Positions 46,040 to 55,652 are shown, counted from the first letter of the stretch. The stretch: 64,000 nucleotides of DNA from CAJXII01 sp965242915 (GCA_965242915.1 CBDETN010000028.1:62001-126000), one strand, 5' to 3'. Notes: a model not told the origin generated them from the sequence alone. Translations and numbers: made by a program.

Positions 46040-47623
46040 ATGGACATTAAAACTATCAAAACAATGGAAAAAGTGACTCCGCAAACACAAAGTGGCGGCT
46101 TTTCAAGGCTTGCTATTGCATTTGTATTTATTGCAATTGTATTTATATGGACATCGTTTACTCATGGCGAAATACAAAATAATACATTTTTAATAATCGG
46201 TGCTGTTTTTGGTGCATATATGGCTATGAATATTGGTGCCAATGATGTTGCAAACAATGTAGGACCAGCTGTGGGAAGCGGCGCTTTAACAATGTTTTGG
46301 GCAATAGTTATTGCTGTAATATTTGAAGGTGCCGGAGCATTAATAGCCGGCGGGGAAGTTGTAAAAACTATCAAAAAAGGTATTATAGATCCGGGGATGA
46401 TAGATAACCCTGAAATATTTATCTGGGCTATGACCGCGGCATTGTTAAGTGCTGCTGTGTGGTTAAATTTTGCAACATACATTGGAGCTCCAGTTTCAAC
46501 TACTCACTCAATAGTCGGTGGAGTTATGGGTGCAGGGATTGCTGCTGCCGGATTTAAAATTGTTGCTTGGGGTACTATGGGTAAAATTGCAGCATCTTGG
46601 ATAATTTCTCCATTTTTGGGTGGAGTTATAGCGGCGTCCTTTCTGTACTTTATCAAAAAGAAGATTATTTATAAAGATGATATGCTGGGAAGTGCACAAA
46701 AGATTGTACCATTTTTAATTGCAGTTATGGCTATGGCATTTTCAACTTATTTAATTTTAAAAGGTGTCAAAAAGATTGTTAAAGTTGATTTTTTAACTGC
46801 ATTGGCATTAGGTACTGCTTTTGCGGTGACTACTTATTATATTGTTCGCCCTATGATTGTAAAAGCTGCCCAAAAACTTGAACATACAAGAGTGGGGGTA
46901 AATAGTTTATTTACTATCCCTTTGATATTTGCAGCAGCCCTTCTTAGTTTTGCACATGGTGCAAATGATGTTGCGAATGCTATTGGACCGCTTGCAGCTA
47001 TTAATGATGCAATTATGAGTGGCGGCATATCTGAAAAAGCAGAAATTCCTTTTTGGGTAATGTCCGTAGGAGCTATAGGTATTGCTGTCGGTCTTGCTTT
47101 ATATGGACCAAAACTAATTAAAACAGTTGGTTCGGAGATTACGGAACTTGATCAAATGCGAGCCTTTTCTATCGCTATGGCAGCATCTATCACAGTAATC
47201 ATCGCTTCTCAGTTAGGACTTCCTGTTTCTTCGACGCACATTGCTGTCGGCGGTGTTTTCGGTGTTGGTTTTTTACGAGAATATTTGGATAACAGCGAAA
47301 GTAGATTTCTAGAAAATGTTAAAGAAAAATTTAAAAAAGATAAAAAAGATTTAGAAAAACTTCAAACAGAATTTGTTAATTTTGAAAAAATAGATACAAA
47401 ATCCAAAAAAGATTACGAAAAAATTCTTGAACTTTATAAATTAATTGAAGAGAAACAAGAACTTGTAAAAGTTGAGAAAAAAGAATTTAAATCTGCTAAA
47501 CAAATTAAATATGTAAAAAGAGATGCTGTTAAAAAGATTGTGGCTGCGTGGATCATCACTGTACCCGCTGCAGCAACTTTAAGTGCTGGAGTATTTTTTA
47601 TGATAAAAGGGATTATGTCTTAA
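46040..47623 (+). CDS. Inorganic phosphate transporter, Pit family
   Basis: This 527-residue membrane protein has the two inverted PHO4 signatures: MNIGANDVANNVGPAVGSGA near residue 70 and FAHGANDVANAIGPLAAIND near 310. It also contains GAPVSTTHSIVGGVMGAG and the matching LPVSSTHIAVGGVFGVG. About ten membrane segments flank a charged cytoplasmic insert (about 425-490). It takes up phosphate with a cation. No phoU-like gene is adjacent. The start Met follows gcaggtttcgta, a poor ribosome site. Confidence 0.88.
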   Translation: MDIKTIKTMEKVTPQTQSGGFSRLAIAFVFIAIVFIWTSFTHGEIQNNTFLIIGAVFGAYMAMNIGANDVANNVGPAVGSGALTMFWAIVIAVIFEGAGALIAGGEVVKTIKKGIIDPGMIDNPEIFIWAMTAALLSAAVWLNFATYIGAPVSTTHSIVGGVMGAGIAAAGFKIVAWGTMGKIAASWIISPFLGGVIAASFLYFIKKKIIYKDDMLGSAQKIVPFLIAVMAMAFSTYLILKGVKKIVKVDFLTALALGTAFAVTTYYIVRPMIVKAAQKLEHTRVGVNSLFTIPLIFAAALLSFAHGANDVANAIGPLAAINDAIMSGGISEKAEIPFWVMSVGAIGIAVGLALYGPKLIKTVGSEITELDQMRAFSIAMAASITVIIASQLGLPVSSTHIAVGGVFGVGFLREYLDNSESRFLENVKEKFKKDKKDLEKLQTEFVNFEKIDTKSKKDYEKILELYKLIEEKQELVKVEKKEFKSAKQIKYVKRDAVKKIVAAWIITVPAAATLSAGVFFMIKGIMS

Positions 47624-47661
47624 TCTCTTTTTGCTATAATAACTTTTTTTAAGGAGTCATT

Positions 47662-48579
47662 ATAACAGCTTTAATTTCAATACTTTCAATATATTTCTTT
47701 ATATTAATTGGATTTATGGCCAAAAGGATATTTCAAGATGATATAAATGAAAAAACTTTAATACTTTTATCAATATATTTTCTACAGCCCATGCTTACAT
47801 TTTGGGGTTTGACAAGAGCCCCAATTGATTATAACCTGATCTTTGCACCATTTTTATACTTTATAATTATAACTGTCACTTTGATCTTTTTAATCTTAAT
47901 TTCAAAAAAACTATTTAAAGATTCAAAAGAACAATCAATTTTTATAGTTGCTTCGCTTATTGGAAATACCGGTAATTTGGGGATACCACTTGGAATTGCG
48001 TTGTTTGGGGAAGATAGTGTTCCTTATACAAGTATCATAAATATAGCCAATATATTTTTTATATATACTATTGGAATATATTTTTATGCAAAAGATAAAT
48101 TTAATTTTAAACAATCCATCAATTCTATGATAAAGATACCAATACTTTGGTTTGCTATTTTAGCTTTGATTTATAATTATCTAGAATTCCCGATAAATAC
48201 ACAACTAGATAAAGTTTTACAAATGGGCGCTTACGCTACTATTGTTTTACAATTAATTATCTTTGGTGTCTATTTAAGTCAAGCTAAAATCAAATCACAC
48301 AATTATAAATTAAGCGCAAGTGTAACTTTGGTAAAACTTATTATTTTACCGCTTATTGGATTAGGTATTATATTAGTTTCGGGACTTAACAATTATATTG
48401 CATCTATTTTAATGGTATCCCTTATAGTACCGCTTGCAGTTAATAATGTAAATATATCAGCACTTTATGATTGTAAACCGCTTGATGTAACAGCCTTAGT
48501 TTTCATATCAACTATATTGTTCTTATTAATTTTATACTTTGATTTGGAAATTATTCATCTTAATTTTAATTTTAAGTAA
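47662..48579 (+). CDS. AEC-family transporter with apparent non-ATG start
   Basis: The protein of about 305 residues has ten hydrophobic segments (auxin efflux carrier family): ILLSIYFLQPMLTFWGLTRA, SLIGNTGNLGIPLGIALFGE, VPLAVNNVNISALYDCK. The first ATG in frame (47716) would remove the first membrane helix. The frame is open upstream to AAGGAG at 47651-47656, and ITALISILSIYFFILIGF reads as a normal first helix. Translation probably starts at ATA (47662) or ATT (47659), or an ATG has mutated. The conservative start is 47716. Substrate is unknown; the family exports organic anions. Confidence 0.7.
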   Translation: MTALISILSIYFFILIGFMAKRIFQDDINEKTLILLSIYFLQPMLTFWGLTRAPIDYNLIFAPFLYFIIITVTLIFLILISKKLFKDSKEQSIFIVASLIGNTGNLGIPLGIALFGEDSVPYTSIINIANIFFIYTIGIYFYAKDKFNFKQSINSMIKIPILWFAILALIYNYLEFPINTQLDKVLQMGAYATIVLQLIIFGVYLSQAKIKSHNYKLSASVTLVKLIILPLIGLGIILVSGLNNYIASILMVSLIVPLAVNNVNISALYDCKPLDVTALVFISTILFLLILYFDLEIIHLNFNFK

Positions 48580-48603
48580 AATTACAATTAACTTAAAATA
48601 ATG

Positions 48604-48609
48604 TATAAT
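48604..48609 (+). promoter_or_regulatory. -10 box six bases from a start codon
   Basis: TATAAT at 48604-48609 is followed after 6 bases by ATG at 48616, matching the layout at 44425-44437. Confidence 0.5.
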
Positions 48610-48615
48610 CCACCC

Positions 48616-48924
48616 ATGATTTATAATATATTAATAATTAATAAAAGTGAAAACTTAACTCAATTTAGAGATACCCTTAATAAAATAGAACCAAAGGAGA
48701 TATTCTCTACAACAAACCCAAAATCTATTCGTTCACTTCTTAGCACTAAATCTATACATATTATTATCGTAAATCCTAAAGACATATCTATTAAAGAGCT
48801 TAATACAATTTTAACAACATCACAATCACTTAATCAACATATACCAATATTAGCCATAGGCAATCATGATGATATATCTTTTCACGAAGCAGACTTAATA
48901 TACGATTTTATAGATATAAAATAA
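48616..48924 (+). CDS. Receiver-like domain, N-terminal part of a split signalling protein
   Basis: The ORF has 102 residues (start MIYNILIINKSENLTQFRD; the ATG at 48601 overlaps the promoter). It has the alternating strand-helix pattern of a receiver (HIIIVNPKDISIKELNTIL, HIPILAIGNHDDISF) but lacks the acidic pair, and the acceptor Asp is replaced by Asn. It stops at TAA 48922-48924. The codons after the stop stay open in the same frame and lead straight into the GGDEF-EAL protein that starts at 48982, so this is very likely the front of one longer gene. Confidence 0.65.
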   Translation: MIYNILIINKSENLTQFRDTLNKIEPKEIFSTTNPKSIRSLLSTKSIHIIIVNPKDISIKELNTILTTSQSLNQHIPILAIGNHDDISFHEADLIYDFIDIK

Positions 48925-48981
48925 AATATTCAAATAGCATTTAATAAAATTAAATTTTGCTATATATTATATAATAAAGAA

Positions 48982-50235
48982 TTGGCACATGAAGCTAATA
49001 TAGAACAACTTCTTTATATAGATAATTTGACAAAATTCCCAAATAGAACAAAACTTATAAAAGATGTAAAAGATGAACAACTTGGTATTACCTCTTTAGC
49101 AATTTTAGATTTAAATTCATTTAAAGAGATAAATGATTTTTTTGGGCATAAAATCGGGGATAATATCTTAAAAGGTATTGCCTCTTTAATTAATGATACA
49201 ATTGCACAATATCAAACAAAAGTTTTGTTATATAAGTTTTCAGCGGATACATACTGTCTGGCAAATACAAGTTTAACAAATAATGAATTTAAAGAAGTCA
49301 TTATTAATATTGTTAATATAATTCAAAATAAGGTATTTGTAGAGGGTCAACATGAAATTGATGTTCGTATAACAGCAGGGATAACATTTTCTGCTAAAAA
49401 TAATAAGTTAGTTACAGCTGATCTTGCACTTCAAGCAGCTAAAAAAGATCATAAAGATTATTTGGTTTTTTACGATGAACTTGATAATTTACAAGAATAC
49501 AAAAACAATATGATTTGGACAAAAAAAGTTAAAAATGCTATAGAGAAAGATGATATTATTGTATATTATCAACCTTTGGTAAATAATCAAACACTAAAAG
49601 TTGATAAATATGAATGTTTGGTAAGAATGATAGATGGCGACAAAGTGATATCTCCATTTTTCTTTTTAGAGGTTTCTAAAAAATCAAATCAATATTCACA
49701 AATTACAAAAATTGTAATTGAGAAATCTTTTAAAGAATTTGAAAACCTGCCGTTTGAATTCTCTATAAATGTATCTTACGAAGATATCGAAGATGAGAAC
49801 TTTCTTGATTTTATTAAAGCAAAATTTAAAACATATGATATAGCACATAAAGTAGTTTGGGAAATTCTTGAAGATGAAGGTATTAAAAGCTACGATGTTT
49901 TACAACACTTCATTGATGAAGTTAAATCTCTTGGTTGTAAAGTAGCCATTGATGACTTTGGAAGCGGTTATTCAAACTTTGAACATTTACTAAAAATGAA
50001 TGTTGATTATTTAAAAATAGATGCATCTTTAATCAAACATGTGGCAACTGATGAAAACAGTTATCAAGTTGTAAAAACCATTATGGAATTTGCAAAAAGT
50101 TTAAATCTTAAAACAATCGCGGAATATGTAGAAAGTGAAGAAATTTTTAAAATTACAAAAGAACTTGGTGCTACTTATTCACAAGGTTATTATTTCGCAC
50201 CACCATTAGCTAAACCTGATCTTTATAATTTCTAA
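48982..50235 (+). CDS. GGDEF-EAL protein, C-terminal part of a split signalling protein
   Basis: From a TTG at 48982 the ORF gives 417 residues; the open frame reaches back to the stop at 48924. The GGDEF domain (residues 10-165) is degenerate: the active-site loop reads FSADTYCLA in place of GGDEF. The EAL domain (about 180-415) has ECL in YECLVRM for EAL, but keeps NVSYEDIED, DDFGSGYSNFEHL, YLKIDASLI and EYVESEE. It may retain c-di-GMP phosphodiesterase or binding activity; synthesis is unlikely. No ribosome site precedes the TTG, which supports a former fusion with the receiver part. Confidence 0.75.
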   Translation: MAHEANIEQLLYIDNLTKFPNRTKLIKDVKDEQLGITSLAILDLNSFKEINDFFGHKIGDNILKGIASLINDTIAQYQTKVLLYKFSADTYCLANTSLTNNEFKEVIINIVNIIQNKVFVEGQHEIDVRITAGITFSAKNNKLVTADLALQAAKKDHKDYLVFYDELDNLQEYKNNMIWTKKVKNAIEKDDIIVYYQPLVNNQTLKVDKYECLVRMIDGDKVISPFFFLEVSKKSNQYSQITKIVIEKSFKEFENLPFEFSINVSYEDIEDENFLDFIKAKFKTYDIAHKVVWEILEDEGIKSYDVLQHFIDEVKSLGCKVAIDDFGSGYSNFEHLLKMNVDYLKIDASLIKHVATDENSYQVVKTIMEFAKSLNLKTIAEYVESEEIFKITKELGATYSQGYYFAPPLAKPDLYNF

Positions 50236-50253
50236 CTCAAATTATTAAATCTT

Positions 50254-52035
50254 ATGTGTGGAATTGCAGGTACCTCTTTTAATCCAAAATGTGATTTTAA
50301 ATATATAACCAAGCTTATGTCCAATCGCGGACCTGATTTTTGTGATATAAAACAAATCAAAAATAATTTTTTCGGACATTCTCGTCTTAGCATAATTGAC
50401 TTAAAAGATGAAGCCAATCAGCCAATGCTTTTCAATAATATTTTAATAGTTTTTAACGGCGAAATATACAATTATAAAGAACTAATCAAAAATGAAAATT
50501 TAGAGTGTGAAACTTCCAGTGATACTGAAGTTTTAATTCGACTTTATCAAAAATATGAAACTGGTTTTTTAAATCTTTTAAATGGAGCTTTCAGCTTTTG
50601 TATTTATGATATTAAAAAAGATAAGTTTTTTTGTGCAAGAGACAGATATGGTAAAAAGCCATTTTATTACTACAATCAAAATGATAAATTTATTTTTGCA
50701 AGTGCAATAAAACCTATTATTAAAATTTTAGGATTTACGCCAAAGATCAATAAAGTTGCGTTATGTCAATATTTACAATATTTTGTACCATTGGCTCCAA
50801 ATACTTTTTATACAGATATTTTAAAGCTGGATGCCGGTACTTTTTTAGTTTTTGAAAAGGGAAAATTAACTACTAAAAAATATTATAAAATCAATACTTC
50901 TAAAAAGATACACGATGAACCGACTGCTTTAAAAAATATAGAAGAGATTTTAATCTCTTCTATTGAAAAAAGACTAGTCAGCGATGTTGAAGTTGGAAGT
51001 TTATTAAGCGGTGGGATTGACAGTAGTTTGATTTCGGCTCTTTGTACTAAAATTAGCGGTAAACAGCTTAAAACTTTCAGTGTAGGATATGAAACTCATA
51101 AACAATACAGCGAATTGAATTATGCTCAAACTTTAGCTGATCATATTAAAAGTGACCACTATCCTTTAATTATAAATAAATGCGATTTTATAGATTCTTT
51201 AGATGATGTTTTAGAAAATCTTGAAGAACCACACGCAGATCCAGCTTCCATCCCTTTATATCTATTAACTAAAAAAATTAACCAAACTGGAATCAAAACT
51301 GTTTTAAGCGGGGAAGGCAGTGATGAGCTTTTTTTAGGTTATGATAATTATGCTAAGTTTTTAAAATATTATCAATTTAAAGAAAGTTTGTCTGTCAGCC
51401 AACATGATTTTTTAGATGGAATTGTAGGAGCTTTGTCAGCTCAAACTAAAGAGAGTGAATATCTAAAAAGAGTTATTAAAGGCGAAAATATTTATAATAG
51501 CTTTGGGGAGATATTTACACCAACTCAAAGAAAAAAGCTATTTGCAAAAACTCCAAATTTTAAAACCGAAAAGCCAAAAAAAGATCCTGTTGATTGGATG
51601 AGCTATATTGATACCAAAATTTGGCTGGGAGAGGCACTTTTAAGCAAAGTAGATAAAATGAGTATGGCAAATTCTGTTGAAACCAGAAATCCATTTTTAG
51701 ATTTTAGATTAGTTGATACTGCTTTTAGTATAGACAATAATTTAAAAGTTGGAAACACCAATAAATATCTTCTTAAAAAAGTTGCATCTGCATATTTACC
51801 GCAAGAGATTATCCAAAGACAAAAAAAAGGTTTTAATTCTCCTTATAATGAGTGGCTTTTTGAAGAGTTTAAAGATGATATTTTAAATACTATTATTAAA
51901 GTCAATAATCAAACAGATTTTTTTAATGAGAAATATATAAAATTCATTTATGAGTCAGCCAGAAATAATAAATTCAAACAACACCTTTATGCCCTCTGGC
52001 TTTTTAGTAAATGGTATGACAAAACATATCTTTAG
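50254..52035 (+). CDS. asnB: Asparagine synthetase (glutamine-hydrolysing)
   Basis: The protein has 593 residues. It starts MCGIAGTSF, so Cys2 is the class II glutaminase nucleophile after Met removal; SNRGPDF and FNGEIYNYKEL follow in the glutaminase domain. The synthetase half has the PP-loop SLLSGGIDSSLISALC, KTVLSGEGSDELFLGYDNY and VDKMSMANSVETRNPFLD. It makes asparagine from aspartate, glutamine and ATP; some paralogues instead serve cell-surface sugar pathways, but nothing here points that way. It begins 18 bases after the EAL gene. Confidence 0.9.
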   Translation: MCGIAGTSFNPKCDFKYITKLMSNRGPDFCDIKQIKNNFFGHSRLSIIDLKDEANQPMLFNNILIVFNGEIYNYKELIKNENLECETSSDTEVLIRLYQKYETGFLNLLNGAFSFCIYDIKKDKFFCARDRYGKKPFYYYNQNDKFIFASAIKPIIKILGFTPKINKVALCQYLQYFVPLAPNTFYTDILKLDAGTFLVFEKGKLTTKKYYKINTSKKIHDEPTALKNIEEILISSIEKRLVSDVEVGSLLSGGIDSSLISALCTKISGKQLKTFSVGYETHKQYSELNYAQTLADHIKSDHYPLIINKCDFIDSLDDVLENLEEPHADPASIPLYLLTKKINQTGIKTVLSGEGSDELFLGYDNYAKFLKYYQFKESLSVSQHDFLDGIVGALSAQTKESEYLKRVIKGENIYNSFGEIFTPTQRKKLFAKTPNFKTEKPKKDPVDWMSYIDTKIWLGEALLSKVDKMSMANSVETRNPFLDFRLVDTAFSIDNNLKVGNTNKYLLKKVASAYLPQEIIQRQKKGFNSPYNEWLFEEFKDDILNTIIKVNNQTDFFNEKYIKFIYESARNNKFKQHLYALWLFSKWYDKTYL

Positions 52036-52087
52036 CAAATATTAGATAAAATCAAAAAATATAAAATAAATCAGATAAGAGAAAATA

Positions 52088-53353
52088 ATGGCACAAACAA
52101 TAACAGAAAAAATATTTAGTGAACATGTAGGCAAAAAAGTATATGCAGGGGAAATTATAATATCTCCAATTGATATGGTAATTGGAAACGATATTACAAC
52201 TCCAATTTCAATTAAAGCATTTGAGGAAAGCGGAGTTGAAAAACTTGCTAATCCTGATGGATTCAGTATAGTTCTTGATCACTTCATCCCTGCTAAAGAT
52301 ATTGCTTCAGCAAATCAAGCTAGAATTTCAAGAGATTTTGCGGCCAAACATAACCTTAAAAATTTTTTTGATGAAAAAGATATGGGTATTGAACATGCAC
52401 TTTTACCAGAAAAAGGTTTGGTTATTCCAGGTGATGTGATAATTGGTGCAGATAGTCACACTTGTACACACGGTGCATTAGGGGCTTTTAGTACCGGTAT
52501 GGGAAGTACAGATTTGGCATTTGCTATGATTACCGGTGGAAATTGGTTTAAAGTACCTGAGTCTATTAAAGTTATATTCACCGGTAAGCCTCAAAAGTTT
52601 GTAACCGGGAAAGATCTGATTTTAGAGATTATTAGAATGATCGGTGTTGACGGAGCTTTATATAAAACTTTGGAGTTTACCGGCGATACAATTCAATATT
52701 TAACAATGGATGATAGATTTGCATTATGTAATATGGCTATTGAAGCCGGTGCGAAGTCTGGGATTGTAGCAGTTGATGATATTACTAGAGAATTTTTAGC
52801 TGATAAAGATTTAAGGGATACACCTAAAGAGCATTATAGTGATGAAGATGCAACTTATTGTGAAGTACTTGAAATAGATGTATCTAATCTTGAACCGGTT
52901 ATTGCATATCCTTTTTTACCTGAAAACGGTCATCCTTTAAGTCAAGCGGTAAAAGACCATATCAAAATAGATCAAGTATTTGTGGGAAGTTGTACAAACG
53001 GTAGACTAAGCGATTTAAAAGTTGCATCTGAAATTTTAAATGGTAAAAAATTAGCCAGCCATGTTAGAATGATTGTAACTCCCGGAACACAAAAGATTTT
53101 AAGAGAAGCCAACCATCTTGGATATATAGATATCTTGGTTGATGCAGGTGCAGTGGTTTCAAATCCAACATGCGGTGCATGTTTAGGTGGATATATGGGA
53201 ATACTTGGCGACAATGAAGTTTGTATCTCCACAACTAATAGAAACTTTGTTGGAAGAATGGGAAGTAGAACTTCTAAAGTTTATCTTTCAAACAGTGCAG
53301 TTGCGGCAGCTTCTGGAATCAGCGGGTATATCACAGACCCAGCAACTATTTAG
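52088..53353 (+). CDS. leuC: 3-isopropylmalate dehydratase, large subunit
   Basis: This 421-residue aconitase-fold enzyme of leucine biosynthesis isomerises 2- to 3-isopropylmalate. The 4Fe-4S ligands are Cys in VGSCTNGRLSDL and the pair in NPTCGACLGGYMG. VIIGADSHTCTHGALGAFST and TGMGSTDLAFA are also conserved. The length and pattern fit the shorter prokaryotic LeuC type. leuD and leuB are not adjacent. The start follows taagagaaaat. Confidence 0.9.
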   Translation: MAQTITEKIFSEHVGKKVYAGEIIISPIDMVIGNDITTPISIKAFEESGVEKLANPDGFSIVLDHFIPAKDIASANQARISRDFAAKHNLKNFFDEKDMGIEHALLPEKGLVIPGDVIIGADSHTCTHGALGAFSTGMGSTDLAFAMITGGNWFKVPESIKVIFTGKPQKFVTGKDLILEIIRMIGVDGALYKTLEFTGDTIQYLTMDDRFALCNMAIEAGAKSGIVAVDDITREFLADKDLRDTPKEHYSDEDATYCEVLEIDVSNLEPVIAYPFLPENGHPLSQAVKDHIKIDQVFVGSCTNGRLSDLKVASEILNGKKLASHVRMIVTPGTQKILREANHLGYIDILVDAGAVVSNPTCGACLGGYMGILGDNEVCISTTNRNFVGRMGSRTSKVYLSNSAVAAASGISGYITDPATI

Positions 53354-53424
53354 TGTATAGGGGATAGGGTTTAGTGTTTAGTGAAAAACAAACCCTAACC
53401 CCTACTCACTATCCCCTAATCACT
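53352..53424 (+). repeat. Inverted-repeat element overlapping the mobA start
   Basis: AGTGTATAGGGGATAG at the left and CTATCCCCTAATCACT at the right pair around an inner pair of GGGTTT and AAACCC. It looks like an inserted palindromic repeat between leuC and mobA. Confidence 0.65.
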
Positions 53425-53985
53425 GAATTACCTTGTGTAATTCTTGCAGGAGGCAAAAGCAGCCGAATGGGGGAAGATAAATCGCTTCTTCCCTTTGGTA
53501 AATATCCAACATTGATTGAGTATCAGTATAATAAACTTTCTCAAATATTCTCAAAAGTCTATATCTCTTCCAAAGCCGATAAATTTGATTTTACAGCAAA
53601 TCTTATTTTAGATAATGCGGATATTTCTTCTCCAATGGTTGCATTACAATCTATATTGGAAAAATTTAACAATAAAGTATTTATTATAACTGTAGATATT
53701 CCACTTGTAAAACAAGAAACTATAAATATACTTATTAAAAACTCAAATAATTATGATATAACAATTGCTATAGATAAAGATAAGATACATAATCTTTGCG
53801 GTATATTTTCTAAAAATTTACTAAATAAAATCAATACATACCTAATAGATAACATACATAAAATAAATTATTTAATTAAAAATTCAAAGACAAGTTATAT
53901 AAATTTTGAAGACTCTTCCCAATTTATCAATATAAATACAAAAGATGAATATAAGAAAGCGATAAATATTTATAAGAAATACTAA
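53374..53985 (+). CDS. mobA: Molybdenum cofactor guanylyltransferase
   Basis: The conserved part begins CVILAGGKSSRMGEDKSLLP, the nucleotide-binding signature, followed by IITVDIPLVKQETI (Asp of the metal site). It attaches GMP to molybdopterin for Mo-enzymes. The only start codon in frame is GTG at 53374, inside the palindromic repeat, adding about 20 residues (FSEKQTLTPTHYPLITELP) that are repeat-encoded. Family members normally begin about 3 residues before CVILAGG. The C-terminal half is Asn/Lys-rich and shorter than in E. coli. Confidence 0.82.
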   Translation: MFSEKQTLTPTHYPLITELPCVILAGGKSSRMGEDKSLLPFGKYPTLIEYQYNKLSQIFSKVYISSKADKFDFTANLILDNADISSPMVALQSILEKFNNKVFIITVDIPLVKQETINILIKNSNNYDITIAIDKDKIHNLCGIFSKNLLNKINTYLIDNIHKINYLIKNSKTSYINFEDSSQFININTKDEYKKAINIYKKY

Positions 53986-54093
53986 TTATTCATATTAGCT
54001 GACCACTGTTCAGTTTAAGTTATCTATTATTTTTTTTGTGATAATCTACCATCAGTTATTTTAAACAAAACAAAACAACATAAAGGAAACAAT

Positions 54094-55590
54094 ATGGAAA
54101 ATAGAAATCTTAAAAAAGATTTAGAACAATTAGATGCTATCTTAAAAGAGCAAGGTATCTCTAGAAGAGATGCAATGAAGATAATGGGTCTTGGTGGTGC
54201 TGCATTTATGGTAGGTGGAACTGAAGCTGAAGCTGCAACTTCTTTAGAAGCTAGCAGTGCTAAAGGTAAAATCTTAATTATTGGTGGTGGTTTAGCTGGT
54301 ATGTCAACAGCTGCTAGACTTACAAATAGTTTATCAAATCCTGATATTACCGTAATTGAGCCAGAAGCTAATTCTTGTTCTTATCAACCAGGTCAAACAT
54401 TAGTTGGTGCCGGTCTTTGGGAAAAAAGTGATATTATTTATAAAAGAGATGATTTTGTACCAAGTGGTGTAAAAATTATTAAAGAAAAAGCTGTAGAATT
54501 TGATCCAGATAACAATACAGTTACAACTGATAAAGGTACTAAAGTATCTTATGATTATATGATTATTGCTGCTGGTGTTAAACTTAACTATGCTGGAATT
54601 AAAGGTTTAGAAGAAGCTGGTGAAGCTTATTCTGCAGGAAATAACTCTAAATTAGTTAAAGTTCTTGATTCTGTTGGTGCATCTTCAATTTATACTGCTG
54701 ATGGAGCTGTTAAAACTTGGACAAATATGAAAAAATTTGTTGCTGCTGCTAAAAGTGGTAAAAATGTTAAAGGTGTATTTACACATCCAAACACACCAAT
54801 TAAATGTGGTGGAGCTCCAAAGAAAATTATGTATCTTATGAACTCTAGATTAGAAGAAGCTGGTGGAAACGCTAGAGCAAACGCTGATTTACATTTCTAT
54901 CCAAACGGTGGTGGAATGTTCGGTATTAAAAATTACCATCTTGCAATTGTAAAACAATTTGAAGCTAGAAATATGAATTATTCTTACAAGCATAACTTAG
55001 TTGAAGTTAAAAATGGTGTAGCTATTTTTGATCATCATTCAAAAGTTAAAGGTAATTATGATGAAGATTTAGAAGAATACGAAATGATTACTAAGCATGA
55101 AAGAGTTGAAGCTGATTTTGACTTTATACATATTACTCCTCCAATGAAAGCTCCGGATGAGATTGGTAAATCTAAAATTGGTTCTAAAAAAGGCTGGGTA
55201 CCGGTTAATAAAGAAACATTACAACATGCTAGATATAAAAATGTTTTTGCATTAGGCGATATTGCTGCTGTTCCTATGGGTAAAACCGGTGGAACTGCAA
55301 GAAAACAATATAAAGTTGTAGTAAACAATGTTATCTCTATGATGGAATCTGGAAGTATCCCATCAACTAATGTTAAATTTGCAGGATATACAGTATGTCC
55401 ACTTATTACAAGTATCGGTACTGTTATGTTAGCTGAGTTTAACTGGGCATCTAAGAAAACAGGTGACGGTTCAAATGCAGCAATGATATCATGGCTTGAT
55501 CCTACTAAAGAAAGATACATCTGGTGGTTATTAAAATTCTACTTGCTTAAACCAATGACAGTTTATGGTATGTTAGCAGGAAAAGCATAA
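54094..55590 (+). CDS. Sulfide:quinone oxidoreductase-like flavoprotein
   Basis: The protein has 498 residues. The N-terminus has a twin-arginine-like signal: ISRRDAMKIMGLGGAAFMVG then AEAA, implying export. FAD-binding ILIIGGGLAGMSTAARL follows at about residue 62. Three conserved Cys are seen: ANSCSYQPGQT, TPIKCGGAPKK and YTVCPLIT, matching the SQR cysteines. FALGDIAAVP is the second FAD contact. The C-terminal YIWWLLKFYLLKPMTVYGM is an amphipathic membrane anchor. It oxidises sulfide and reduces quinone; flavocytochrome c type proteins are the alternative. AAAGGAAAC precedes the start, and a terminator follows. Confidence 0.82.
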   Translation: MENRNLKKDLEQLDAILKEQGISRRDAMKIMGLGGAAFMVGGTEAEAATSLEASSAKGKILIIGGGLAGMSTAARLTNSLSNPDITVIEPEANSCSYQPGQTLVGAGLWEKSDIIYKRDDFVPSGVKIIKEKAVEFDPDNNTVTTDKGTKVSYDYMIIAAGVKLNYAGIKGLEEAGEAYSAGNNSKLVKVLDSVGASSIYTADGAVKTWTNMKKFVAAAKSGKNVKGVFTHPNTPIKCGGAPKKIMYLMNSRLEEAGGNARANADLHFYPNGGGMFGIKNYHLAIVKQFEARNMNYSYKHNLVEVKNGVAIFDHHSKVKGNYDEDLEEYEMITKHERVEADFDFIHITPPMKAPDEIGKSKIGSKKGWVPVNKETLQHARYKNVFALGDIAAVPMGKTGGTARKQYKVVVNNVISMMESGSIPSTNVKFAGYTVCPLITSIGTVMLAEFNWASKKTGDGSNAAMISWLDPTKERYIWWLLKFYLLKPMTVYGMLAGKA

Positions 55591-55620
55591 TCTTATAACT
55601 CTTAAGATTAACTTTTTAAA

Positions 55621-55652
55621 AAGCCCTAAGCCTTTTGGTTTAGGGCTTTTTT
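55621..55652 (+). terminator. Terminator after the SQR-like gene
   Basis: AAGCCCTAA and TTTAGGGCTT form a stem with loop gccttttgg, followed by a T run. Confidence 0.8.

Noticed and set aside
46162..47028. Three minus-strand ORFs within the phosphate transporter gene
   Set aside because: They are complements of a well-conserved Pit gene and have no start signals.
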